Of a DNA stretch of 64,000 nt, positions 22,971 to 33,510 are shown in pieces; position 1 is the first letter of the stretch; the number at the start of each line of letters is the position of its first letter. The stretch spans positions 19,827,011-19,891,010 of the forward strand of contig CM046004.1 in the NCBI GenBank assembly GCA_025175895.1, read 5' to 3'. A program made the translations under genes and the position numbers. Origin of the DNA: Wurfbainia villosa. Taxonomy: Eukaryota > Streptophyta > Magnoliopsida > Zingiberales > Zingiberaceae. The notes beneath the pieces were generated by a model. It made no database searches, was not told the DNA's origin, and saw nothing but the letters and a program-made list of their open reading frames with translations.

Positions 22971-23624
22971 GCCTTGAAATTGTTCAACACAGAGATTGGC
23001 AAGCACGGGAAGAAACAACCTTTATGGGAAATAATCAAGGTATGTTTTACATTGTAGGGAGCTTATATAATTTGAGGAGTAATTATTTAGTGACATTTTT
23101 GTTAAAGTAGGTGTGAATCATATACTTTCTTGTGTTATTTGTTAAAGTAGATGTGAATTATTTAGTGACATTTATATAATCAAGTTATTTGTTATTTGTT
23201 ATTGTTATTAGAAGAATGAATCATACATTTTCTTGTGTTATTTCTCGTTGAGAAAAGCTTTGTGAAAATCTCCGTATAACTACTAAAAATTTTTTCATCA
23301 CAGGCTCCCCTTTAACCGGATGGAGTTCAATGCGGTTATTTTGTTTTGCGATATATGAGAGATATAATTGAAGGCGCCGCATCCATCGACAAGTCTTCCC
23401 TATGACCAATAGTAATATTATACATATTTTTAAATTTTCTTATTGATACATATTTGTAAAATGATTTGTGGAATTAATTATCACATAGTACTCAAAGTGT
23501 TTAATTACATTTTCATTCATTTATTCACATGCAGTTCGCAAAATCTGTGATAACTGCAAAGGAAATTGATGAAGTACATTCGGAGTGGATTGAATGCATA
23601 CAAGATCACATATCTGATGATTAG
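22971..23624 (+). pseudogene. Ulp1/C48-type cysteine peptidase of CACTA transposon, C-terminal exons
   Basis: Three exon-like pieces read in order on the plus strand. Exon 22971-23039 gives ALKLFNTEIGKHGKKQPLWE and ends before a GT donor. Exon 23304 to about 23408, after a CAG acceptor, gives QCGYFVLRYMRDIIEG with the catalytic Cys of the C48 family. Exon 23535-23624 gives KEIDEVHSEWIECI and a TAG stop. Such domains resemble SUMO proteases and occur in CACTA elements, where their role is unclear. A TAA at 23313-23315 sits where the family usually has Gln (CAA to TAA), so the gene is dead. The N-terminal part with the catalytic His and Asp is not in the window. The donor after the second exon is not clear. 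Confidence 0.75.
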
Positions 23625-24045
23625 GAGATTTAAGTGTACATACCTCTTTTGGTTAGATGTGGTAATCTATAAGTGTTTTGGTTATTATGCATAATACTTT
23701 TGGTGCAGTACTAAGCATATGATGTGTAGTTTTGCTACAGTATTTTTTTATATATGTTTTTAAGAGTGATCATTTAAAATGGGATGATGTGACCTTGTAC
23801 TTTACATTACTACAAGTGCGAGTGTATATGTGTTTTCTATAATTCTTTTTGATGTTGTTGTATGATTTATATTAAAAACACAACACTATAAATTGACAAC
23901 GGTTTATTGTTCTCTAGAGTAACTGTTGAGAAATTACAACAGCTAATAACCATTATCTATGACTCAAAAAATTATAATAAATCCATACGTTGAAAAAAAT
24001 AGGGCGCTCAAAGACAACGGTTATAACCCGTTGTAATTTTAGTTG

Positions 24046-24268
24046 AAAGACAATGGTGAAAAATCGTTGTCTGTGATCTAAAAAATTTGTGGTAAGTCGA
24101 CCCATTGTGAAAAGTGGAGCACTCAAAGACAACGGTTAAAAACTGTTGTCTTTTCCTTAAATCAACAACGGTTTTTAACCGTTGTCTTTGAGTGCCCCAC
24201 TTTTCGCAACGGGTCGATTTACCATGGATTTTTTGGATCATAGACAACGATTTTTCAACGTTGTCTAT
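24046..24268. repeat. CACTA subterminal inverted repeat, arms of about 100 bp
   Basis: Left arm 24046-24149 and right arm 24162-24268 are imperfect reverse complements around a spacer of about a dozen bases. Each arm contains GACAACGGTTAAAAAC-like transposase-site motifs. It lies just inside the right terminus. CACTA transposases bind repeated subterminal motifs, and this array is probably that site. Confidence 0.75.
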
Positions 24269-24287
24269 TCGAATTTTTATTGTAGTG

Positions 24288-25246
24288 TTGGCTGAAAAAG
24301 AGGGGCTGGCTGGAGCTATGATGGCAACTGAGGTGGCTAACCGGAGTGATCGGAAGGGAAATCCCCTTCTCCGATGGCGCTTGGTGAAGATGGAGGAAAA
24401 GTTGTCGGCGGTGGAACAAGTAGAAGAGATGGGAAAATGGGAAATTGGAGGGGAGTTGTGAAGGCACAACTGAAGAGAAGGGGAATCCCCTTCTCCTCTT
24501 CAGTCGGGGGTTTGGATGGAATCTGACTTGCGGTTGAATGGAGGGAGGAAATGACTACTAGTGAAGAAGAGATGACGATTGGAGGGTTAGTGGAGGAATG
24601 GAATGCCACTGCCGACCTTGGTGGAGGAGAGGAGTTGTCGGCGGTGCTTGGAAGAAGAAGTGGCGGTGGAGCTCGCGGCGAAGAAGAAGCTACGATCGAG
24701 GAAGTGCAAGGTCGGTCAAAATAAATCTGATCAAGCCCCATAAATAACCCAAGTCCGGGATCTGATCCTATGAGCCAGAATGCTCCGATCTCCTATGGAC
24801 AAATCTAATCAATCTGAATGAACGATCACGATCAGCTTGATCTGGATGAAGAGTTGAGATTAATAGATCTGAGTGTATGGTCGGGATCTCTCCAAATCTA
24901 GATGGATGGCTCAAAATTGATCATATCTCATTAGACGATCAGAATTGTACAGATCTGAACCCTTTGATTAAACTGCTTCTGATCTTGATGAACGGTCCAG
25001 ATTAATACAGTTTGAAATATCCTTTATGATCCTAGTTGAAGGCATATTTAATCCAACTCGAGTCTAGTCCATTGGCTCATCTCGATGTCCTACAAACAAA
25101 AGATAAAATTTGCTTATAAGTCCAAAATTTAGGAGAATTTACAATAAGGTCCAAAATAGATCCCAATTCGTAAAACATGATAATAATCGATAATTAATCA
25201 TACGAGAGAATTAAAAACATCCCAATATACTAAAATATTGTTATTA
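24288..25246 (-). mobile_element. Element C LTR copy a (left part lost to CACTA insertion)
   Basis: Matches the right-hand 960 bases of the LTRs at 39194-40771, 43973-45507 and 52681-54214. It ends TTGTTATTA where others have TTATCA, then a polypurine tract follows, so it is the 3' LTR of a minus-strand element. The minus-strand frame 24337-24741 (134 residues, Ser/Pro-rich) recurs in copies c and d. Confidence 0.85.
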
Positions 25247-28073
25247 AATTCTCCCACACTTATTCTTACACGTCCTAAGCAAGTAAAGAAAACTAAAAAT
25301 AAATAAAGATATATTTCCTTGCAATTCCCAATCATACATAGAAATTTATTAAAGAAAGTTACTTAGGATTTTCAAATCACAAAGACAAGCATTCATCCCC
25401 CCAAATCTTACACAGGTAAACAAATATAGTGACTTCAATCCATCCTGAATAGAGAAAGAATGATTAAGCATTACAAGGTAAGTGGTGGTTTCTCTCGCTC
25501 TCATAAGCATGTAATAGTGGAGTTCACTCAAACTAGTCATGGTTTATGCACTACCATATGCTAGCTCTTCTTCTACCTTCACCACTATATACACATAAGA
25601 ATGCACAATCATTGAAGGCTTATTAAGAATGTAAGGGAAACATGAATATAGGAAAAATAATAGTATGTGTGGAAGGATAGAAATGTAGGAAATGAAATAG
25701 CTAAAAAAAATGCAAGATAAAATGAAAATACTAGAATGCTACATAGATGAGTACAAGAAAGAAATGCCCCAAAAGCTTCTATCAAAGCTAGCTTTCCACA
25801 ATTCACGAAACATGTAAACAATCCCTATCACTTTCACAAAATAAATCCACCCACAATATACAATAAATCTCTCAATGGTTGCAACAAGGAATGTATATCA
25901 CAAAAATACTATGACACAAATAAGATTTAATGCACAACATGTCAAAGAAATTTTTTCCATTGCCTTTATTACTTTGGCCAAATGTTTTTTTAATTTATAT
26001 TTTTTTTCACTTTTTTTTTCTTTTTTTTTCTTTTTTTTACATGCAGTATACTTCCCTATGCTCTAAAAAATACATCAAGCTCAGCTATAAAAATAAAAAC
26101 ATAGCTTGTCTATGGTGATCAAGCATGACTTGCTTACGCTTACACTAAATTCTCTTGAGCTACTCTCTCCACCACACTTAAACTTTTGTCGGTCCCGGGC
26201 AAAATACTCATCATGGAACATCCAATATTCCACATTCAAAAGTAAAAATGGAGAAGAAAGTAATGGAAGGAGAGAAAAATGACATGATGAACAACTAGAA
26301 TATTATTCAGTAATTATGTGGTGGCAGAAGAAGTAAAGGAAAATAAGTGAGAATGCCTTCATAATAATCATGTAAACCTATGGTTGTGTGGTCTCGAAAG
26401 GATCAAAGCAAGTTCTAGATTTACAATAACCACAAGTGCACCACACCCAAGCAATAAAAATACGCACAATCCTCACTAGGAATGAAAAAAAAATCATCTC
26501 AATCTATCAACATAGAATTCATCACCAAGTAGCAACCATATACAATCAACTAATCCATTAATGACAATAAGTCCTAAAACTCGACAATCAAATTTAACAA
26601 GCTTTCACGAATTTTAAGATGATATAAAGGAATGCATAGGGAATTTTTTTCCAAAATGACTAAACAAAGACTTGATAATCAAAATAACTAGCTAAAGAAA
26701 AAAAACAAACAGGGTAAAGAAATCTATATACAAAGAAAAGTAAAGAGATAGGAAGAGAAATTAACTCCCCTAGGGTCCTAGCGATTGAAGAAGATTCAAG
26801 AAGAGCAGCCATGCGGGGAGTGGAGTAAAAGTCCTTCCTGGCAGTTGAAGACGATTCAGAAGTAAAATCCACACCGGAGGTCGAATGGATCGAGAGAAAG
26901 TGAGCACTTCCATGATGTGATCAGAATTGTCTTGTGCTGCTCCCTCTAATATGATCACCTTCTTATTTGTCTTCTCTGGAGGTCGGAGGCGATTCATCAG
27001 AAGTTTCCAGCCTGGGAGCTGGATTATTGCAATTTCTATTAGGTCCTTCATTAGCATACTTGTTGGAGACTCTGGCTTATATAGGAGTGTCTAGTCCGGG
27101 GGTCTCTGACTAACCACCAATCCTAGGTTAGGCTGGCAATTCTAGGTGTTGATATCTAGCAACTGATCCTCTTCTTTAGAACATTCATACTCTAAGGAAT
27201 CAGAAAGAAGATCTAATTGCATATCCCGTGGTTGCACAACTGGAAGATACAACTCTGAAGGTATTGCCTCTTTTACAACATCATTTACAATTTGAATATC
27301 AACAGGAGGAGCTAGAAATACACCCATGTCATCATCCTCAACATCTAACACAACAACAACTTCATCTATAATTACACATGCATCATCATCAATAATAACA
27401 TCTACAATAATAATACTCTTATCTAGTGTTCTACATGCATCAACATTATCTTCAAAGTTCCCAACATTAACATTCACATCAATATATAGAGCATCAAAAA
27501 TTACATCATCACCATGCATATCAGTGGAGTCCTGTAGAGTTGTAGAAGTAGAGGCAATCTTATCTCCAACTTTGCAATCCATCTCCTCAAGCACGTCAAT
27601 CTGTCTCTGCATAAAGCAACGAGGAATAACCTCTGACAGAGGTTGAATGACTTCATATGCCTGTATAAGCTGGATGGATGATCTAAGCTGATCTAACTGA
27701 CTTTTCATTTCATGCTCTGATGCTTCAACTTCTTGTTGGGAATAGAGGCCACTGGCCATTTGCATTCGCTTTGTAGCTAGCTGTTGGATAAGCTTCCTCA
27801 AATCTTGTATTGAATTTTCTTATTGGCTAGGGCTAGAAGCTTGTTCATTGTAGTTCTGAAATCCCAATGGACTCTAATATGCAAAAGAGTTATGAGCATC
27901 TAGATGTTGTGATATCCCATATGTGTAACGTGATTGATCTCCCCAACTAGGCACGTATGAACTGGTAGATGAGGGAGGTGGATAACACTGAGGTTGCTCA
28001 GTAACATATTGTTGCATGTGCCCATATCTGAAATTTGAATTGAAATCATATTTACCATAAAATGAAGTATACC
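25247..28073 (-). mobile_element. Element C interior copy 1 (part interrupted by B; continues 38834-39193)
   Basis: Homologous to 40772-43972 and 48622-52680. Reading inward from the LTR: a minus-strand polypurine tract (25247-25262), 1.4 kb of AT-rich non-coding sequence with a long T-rich tract at 25978-26040, then the coding remnant. Total interior without B is about 3.2 kb, too short for gag plus pol, so C is a non-autonomous, LARD-like element. TATAC at 28068-28072 is the left target duplication of B. Confidence 0.8.
26770..28067 (-). pseudogene. Element C ORF, copy 1 (Gln/Tyr-rich start, acidic C-terminus; unrecognised)
   Basis: The minus strand carries a broken ORF whose start (ATG at 38990, reading MDPYY then a stop) lies beyond element B. 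The clear part is 27142-27801 (219 residues): a helical segment LIQQLATKRMQMASGLYSQQ followed by a likely coiled coil (to about residue 60), then a long acidic stretch rich in Asp, Val and Ile (residues 75-185). A further frame, 26770-27057, contains RPPEKTNKK and ILEG. The helical segment vaguely resembles the region after the zinc finger in Athila/Tat Gag, but there is no zinc knuckle. Function unknown. Copies 2 and 3 are at 42408-43751 and 51119-52461. Confidence 0.5.
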
Positions 28074-30970
28074 TGTCACGATATCACACGCCCGAGGAGT
28101 CTCATGACAAAATCCGACAAAGATCTCCAGACGGGTGACAATACCCAATTTCATACAAGGCCTACACGGCCACTATACATTGGTCAACACGACCGGAATC
28201 CAAACAACCCATGTAGATAATAAGGCCTTAGGCCAACAATCAAAGTAAATGGTAAATCGTCTACAACAACTAGACTTACCCCTTCTGTCATCTGGGCAGG
28301 AATACCCAACCAACACCAATCGAGATAAAATCCGAATAAGGGTCCACAAGGACACCAAAAATCCACGAGTACATAAATCCAATCTCCAAGCCTAAACATA
28401 TCTTCTAATAAAAATCCAAATCCATAAAAAAACAAATGACCAATAAAACTGTCACAACGAGTGGGGTTTGGCAGCTAGACTCTCCTAACAGCTTTATCCT
28501 GAAATAGATATAAATCAACGGGGTAAGTTCAAAGAACTCAGCGGGTATAGTCGATATGCAAAGTAAGATATAGCTAATAATAAAAATAATGCCAGTACAG
28601 TCTCACATATAGGATAAGCAAGAAATAAATACAAAAGGACTATACTCACTTGAATCTCCTACCCTGATATAGGAGCATGTGCCCTACTATAAGAGATAAA
28701 GTCATCACCATATACGAATATGAATCATGTATGCATGGAAATCATATGCAACATCCAAGGCATCAATACAATAATGCAGCAAAAACAATACAAATACTAT
28801 CCATGCAAAATGCATGTCGTGCAAATGACATGGTCACCCCTGACGCCAGTCAGCCGCCTCACACGCGATGGTGAAGTCGAGTGGGTAGGGCTATGACAAC
28901 TGTGTACTCTGCCATCACTACTCTTGAGTGACCAGTGGACAGGATGCTGTCGGAGTACACCTATCCTCCTGCCCCAAACAGAGTGGGGGAGCTAAGCTCT
29001 CATCTCTCGGTGTCATAGACCAGAGGAGGGATCTCTGCCTGCTACCACGCTGCCTCATCGCTACCCATGAGCGGACCAGCGGAGCTTGACAGAGCAACTG
29101 CACACACCCTCCTGATGTACCACTAACCCATGAGTGGCAGTGTGCAGTTATGTAATCGTCATGGGCTCAACTATAAAGGAACCCCGTCCAGCCAGCATGC
29201 AATCATGCAAGATGGTGCATGATACTAAAGCATGTAAATCCAACTAAAAATACCTATCTGGATAATATGCACAATCAATAAGTGCATATCTATGATCCAA
29301 GTAACTATGATCCAAATAAAACAGGGAAGATATAATCATAGTGATCAAATGCATGTATCTAGTAGGCACAAAAACATACTGGGCATATAAACATGAAAAT
29401 TATTGCAAGCTATCCTAACTAGCATATCAACATGACTATATAAATATGATAAGTCAAAATACCCGCCTTATATAATGCTCGTGATAACTATCTTCACGCT
29501 TGTGGACCTGTCCCATGACAGAAATCTGCATAAAACAACCGTTATGATTTAGTACAATCATACAACGACTGATCTAATCGAATCCTACATCAACTTCGTA
29601 ACCCGATCAACTAAATTGATCTAGTTACCCACATAACCTAAACAAGTCTTCACATCAATCCCTATCGACCGTTAAACCAATTAACAACCTAATCGTTGTC
29701 CAAAATCTTATCTCACCTATCCCCAATCACCCCATGCTACCTTGTCTCACATCCTCGATCACCATCAATTGCCCGTATAGGATATAGGAACTCCACCAGG
29801 ACACCCTAAATCGAAGCCCTCGAATCACTCAACCTTGACACACATCCAAAATCTAGAAATTTACAGATATGAGGAAGTGTAATCAAGCTTACCAGCCCTA
29901 GAAAACTCCACCGGCAGCCTCCTTCCCAATTCTACCCTGTTCGCCGGAAACCTAACACCAAGGCCAAAATACGGCTGCCAAAAACAAACATTTGCAACGA
30001 TTTGAGGTACATTTGTAAAATTACGCTCAAAAGGGATCTCATCAGAGATCAAGGAAAAATAGCCTCACTCACCTAATTTCTTGCGGCAAACCCTTGCTCC
30101 AACCGAGTACCCACCCAAGCTACGTCGCTGGATCTGCAGCCGGCATCCTTCCTTCCAGCTGCACCTCCCATCGGACGAGTTCTGGCCACCGCAGTGAAGA
30201 TGAGGAGGCAGAGACGTCGTGAATGGGGCAACGGTGATCTAGGAAAGGCGCAGGAGGTGGCGATGACTGGCCTCGGACGAATCTCGCGGTGGCGGAGGCT
30301 GGCCGCGACGAAATGGAGTCACATGCGAGTGGTTGCGGTCGCAGCCGCGACTGGCCGACAGGCCGACGCTGGATGAAGTGTGTGCTGCGGCGATAGAGGT
30401 GAAAGGGAAAAAACAGAGGGCGGCGTGGTCGGAGATCCCACAAGATCTAGTGAGGGAGGAGGTCGTCAGTGCTGAGAGCTCATCGACGACGACGGAGGTC
30501 TAAGCAACGACTGAAGGCGGTAGCAGCGGCGCATTGGTGGCGCGGGGAGTGCGATGGCTCCATTGGAGTGGTTGCGTGAGGAGAAGGCTCGGGCGCGGAC
30601 GATGCTGTGGGTGGCGGCGGCCTGGTCGTCAGCGAAGAAGAGGTCATCGCGGGGCACGGAGGGAGGTTGCGTGATGGGAAGGAGTGCGGCGCGTGGAGAA
30701 GAAAACGGCGGAGGCGAGTCGGGAAAAAGAAAAAGTAAATAGAAATAGGTTAATAAAATTTATTAACCCCTCAATACTGATAAACCAAATAGGCCTTTTA
30801 AAAGGCTATTTTTCTTATCCCCGTAAATATCTCGTATAAGCCCCGTTTAAATCCAGAAAAATTCCGAAAAAATTCCTAAAATTCCCTAAAATTCCCGAAA
30901 AATTTCTAGGATTATTTTTCTTAATTCCTTGGCAATTTAATTTAATATTTTAAATTTTTAGTATTTAACA
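28074..30970 (-). mobile_element. Element B 3' LTR (2897 bp)
   Basis: Begins TGTCACG, with a start rearranged relative to the other LTR until about 28130, and ends TATTTAACA. It has a GC-rich block at 30110-30720 and hairpin-forming motifs at 28900-29160. Minus-strand frame 30120-30443 (107 residues, Arg/Pro/Ser-rich) is open in both LTRs, but that is expected for recent copies. Confidence 0.9.
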
Positions 30971-30988
30971 TTCTCCCCTACTAATAAA
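30971..30988 (-). other. Element B polypurine tract
   Basis: The minus strand reads TTAGTAGGGGAGAA against the LTR. Same layout as element D at 6565. Confidence 0.7.
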
Positions 30989-31011
30989 AATTTGGTCCCC
31001 AAATTTCCTGC

Positions 31012-32116
31012 TCATGTACGAGTATGAGATGTCACAACAACCATCTCAGATATCTGGAGACAAGTCACACACCTCAAGTGACTAAGTGGGGTATTGAGCT
31101 CTGATCTTTTCCTCAAGCTCCCATGTAGCCTCCTCATCTGTGAGGTGACTCTACCCGACCTTGACAAATCGCACAATCTTGTTCCGAAATTATCATTTCT
31201 GGTGATCCAGAATCCGTGTCGGAACCTCTGCGTAAGTAGCATCAGGTTGAATGGAACCTGACACATCTGACATAATATGTGTAGAGGCTGGCACATTCTT
31301 CTTTAGCATGGACACCTGCAACACATCATAGATACCAGCCAAAGATGGTGGTAGCACTAGTCGGTAAGCAACTGCTCCGATCCTCTCCAAAATCTCGAAA
31401 GGCCCAATGTACCTAGGAGCTAGCTTACCACAAAGGTCAAATCTCTTCACCCCTTTTCGTGGGTGATACTCGAAGGAATACATGATCACCAATAGAGAAC
31501 TCCCGAGGTCTCCGTCTCCGATCTGCATAACTCTTCTAACGATCCTGCGTCTCGGCCATCCTTTGTCTGATAGTACAGACCAACCCTGCCTCATGCTGAG
31601 CTCTATAGGGTCCTAGCAACTGGTCCTCCCTAACCTCCCCCCAGAGGGTGGGTGTCCAACACTGACTACTATACAATGCTTCAAACAGTGTCATTTGAAT
31701 AGCCGAATGATGGCTGTTGTTGTTGGCGAATTCCATTAATGGGAAGTGGTTCTCCCAGTTGCCCCCCCAAAATCCATAACACAGGACCTCAACAAGTCCT
31801 CTAGAGTCTGAATGGTTCGCTCAGACTGTCCCTCTATCTGAGGATGGAATGCAGTACTAAAACGAAGTTGCGTGCCTAAGGCCTGCTGCAAACTCTGCCA
31901 GAACCGAGACGTGAACCAGGGATCTCTATTTGATATACTGCTTAAAGGAACACCATGCAATCTGGTGATATCCCGACAATATAACTCTGTCAAACGATCT
32001 AAAGAATCGGTCTTCCAAATCGCTAAGAAGTTCGCGGATTTGGTTAGTCGGTCCATGACTACCCAAATCGCGTCATGGCCTTGATGTGTCCTAGGCAAAC
32101 CCACCACAAAATCCAT
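31012..32116 (-). pseudogene. pol: Element B integrase and chromodomain, frameshifted
   Basis: Gypsy integrase. Frame 31736-32116 (126 residues) starts inside the core: first catalytic Asp in WVVMDRLTKS (residues 18-27), second in SNRDPWFTS (62-70), Glu in GQSERTIQ (95-102), so the triad is intact. Frame 31536-31736 continues with FANNNSHHSAI, a family hallmark, after a frame change. Frame 31193-31594 holds the C-terminal part with KLAPRYIGPFEILERIG (about residues 62-78) and the LPPSLAGIYDV segment. Near 31080-31180, in other frames, the minus strand reads EEATWELEE, the mark of a chromodomain that directs integration to heterochromatin. At least three shifts make it non-functional. Confidence 0.88.
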
Positions 32117-32339
32117 AATAATATGCTTCCACTTCTATTCCGGAATCAGAATTTCCTAAAGCATCTGTTCCTTAAACTAATGCAACTCCGAAAACCACTA
32201 TCCTCCTCGGAGTCAGAGATGGTAGTCCATCTAACATCCAAAATCCACTCCACCACACACTCTGTAAGTGCATGGGAGGCTATCGCGACCAAACTTCCTT
32301 GTTACAACCATTCGTGTTCCAGCTACTCTTTAGTAGTTA

Positions 32340-33110
32340 TCCAGTAGCTAGCCAAAACTCCATGAGCATTTCTGCTCCTCACCTCTTCAAAACAACACAA
32401 TAACTGCGAAGTCCACATCATATATATGACGGCTTATCTCGCAGTCCTTTAACTGTCGTAAGCTTAGGATACGTCTTATTCAATAGCATCAGAATCGCTA
32501 CGATCCCCGAAATGATGCATCCATGTACACTACCCTTCCATTTACACCAGAATGATTAATCAACACTGGCGTAAAAGTCAATCATCATCTGAGCCCTGAA
32601 ACTAGTTTCACAAGCTTCAGACCAAATAAATTCCATCACCTTCCTGGTTCAACCAGTCAGCGATGTAGTACCGCTAGAGCATCCTATCCATATCTATAGT
32701 AATAATCAAATCACTACTAGGAAAAACCACCATCTGATCCAATCGTGTCTAGAATACACGACCTCCCAAATCCTCGGACGACTAAGTCGTTAATAAGTCT
32801 AATACGATATTCATAAGCTCATACAATTCATACCAAGTATGAAATTGTCGTCGCTATACAACTGCATTCTCTTTACTCTAGGATGATGTTATAACAATCA
32901 TCCCAATGACAATGATAATTGTATGACACCGTGTCACTACAATATTAATAAGCCAGTCATAAATCAATCCTAAAGTACACACAGGCGTCCTAAGCTGATC
33001 TAAACAGATCCTCTATCCACAATGAAAGATATTCATTTCCATCTACAACTACCGTATTCTATCATCGATAATCGATGCATAACCTCAAAGGTCCATCTCT
33101 CTTTTAACAA
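32340..33110 (-). pseudogene. pol: Element B reverse transcriptase and RNase H, heavily decayed
   Basis: No long frame remains, but on the minus strand successive short pieces fall in the gypsy order. Near 33050-33100 a piece reads PLRLCIDYR. Near 32930-33010 another resembles the start of the RT palm, with FRIDL in place of the usual SKIDL. Near 32790-32830 MNIVLDLLTT occupies the place before the YIDD-type box, which I cannot read. Near 32600-32660 come EGDGIYLV-like and CETSFQ-like bits of the RNase H connection. Element D carries the same pieces at 7480-8110. Assignment rests on the order of these fragments. Confidence 0.5.
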
Positions 33111-33510
33111 AGAGTTCTGGATCTTCTCTGGAAGAAATACTGGGACAAATAAATATCCCATCCAACACCTCCTATAATAAGGTAAAACGATCTTTCATCG
33201 TCTTAACCCGGTGTAGCCTTCAAATTGGTAGCTAGTAGGCCAAATCCATAGCTTCCTAATTCGACATCAGTCGGCACCTCTATAGAGTCCGTACTTCTGA
33301 AATCATCGTTAGATTCCTCAAGGTCAATACTTCATCAACCTCATCCCCGACCATGAGTAGGGCAAATTTCACTAGGTCAATACTTTTCTTATAGCTCAGA
33401 GTTATCCTTCAGCTTGCCTGGTCCCAAAACACGAGAACTCCCAAAAATCCAAGGAAAAGATAATCCTCGAAACACAAAACCCACAAACCAAAACCGTAAA
33501 CCAATAAAAT
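33111..33510 (-). other. Element B interior, unassigned 400 bp
   Basis: No open frame or domain is readable. The last 100 bases (33410-33510) resemble the leader that precedes the LTR in elements B and D, ending in ACCAATAAAAT directly before a TGTCACG. Confidence 0.4.

Larger units (their letters stand above)
22936..24287 (+). mobile_element. CACTA (En/Spm-like) DNA transposon, 3' end only
   Basis: The right end reads ATTGTAGTG at 24279-24287, the inverted form of a CACTACAAT terminus, followed by TTG (24288-24290) as the possible 3-bp target duplication. Subterminal repeats of the GACAACGGTT / AACCGTTGTC type fill 23895-24270. Upstream are exons of a C48-type peptidase, found in the second ORF of many plant CACTA elements. 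The rest of the transposon is expected to the left of element D, outside the window, since D interrupts it. The element itself interrupts an LTR of C. Confidence 0.85.

Noticed and set aside
27326..27646. Ser/Thr-rich plus-strand frames (also 42844-43161 and 51555-51872)
   Set aside because: They are exact antisense shadows of the acidic Asp/Val-rich part of the C ORF, whose orientation is fixed by primer site and LTRs.
30120..30443. Arg/Pro-rich 107-residue frame in both B LTRs, as a possible captured gene
   Set aside because: Recurrence follows from LTR duplication; composition simply reflects the GC-rich block, and several overlapping frames on both strands are equally open.
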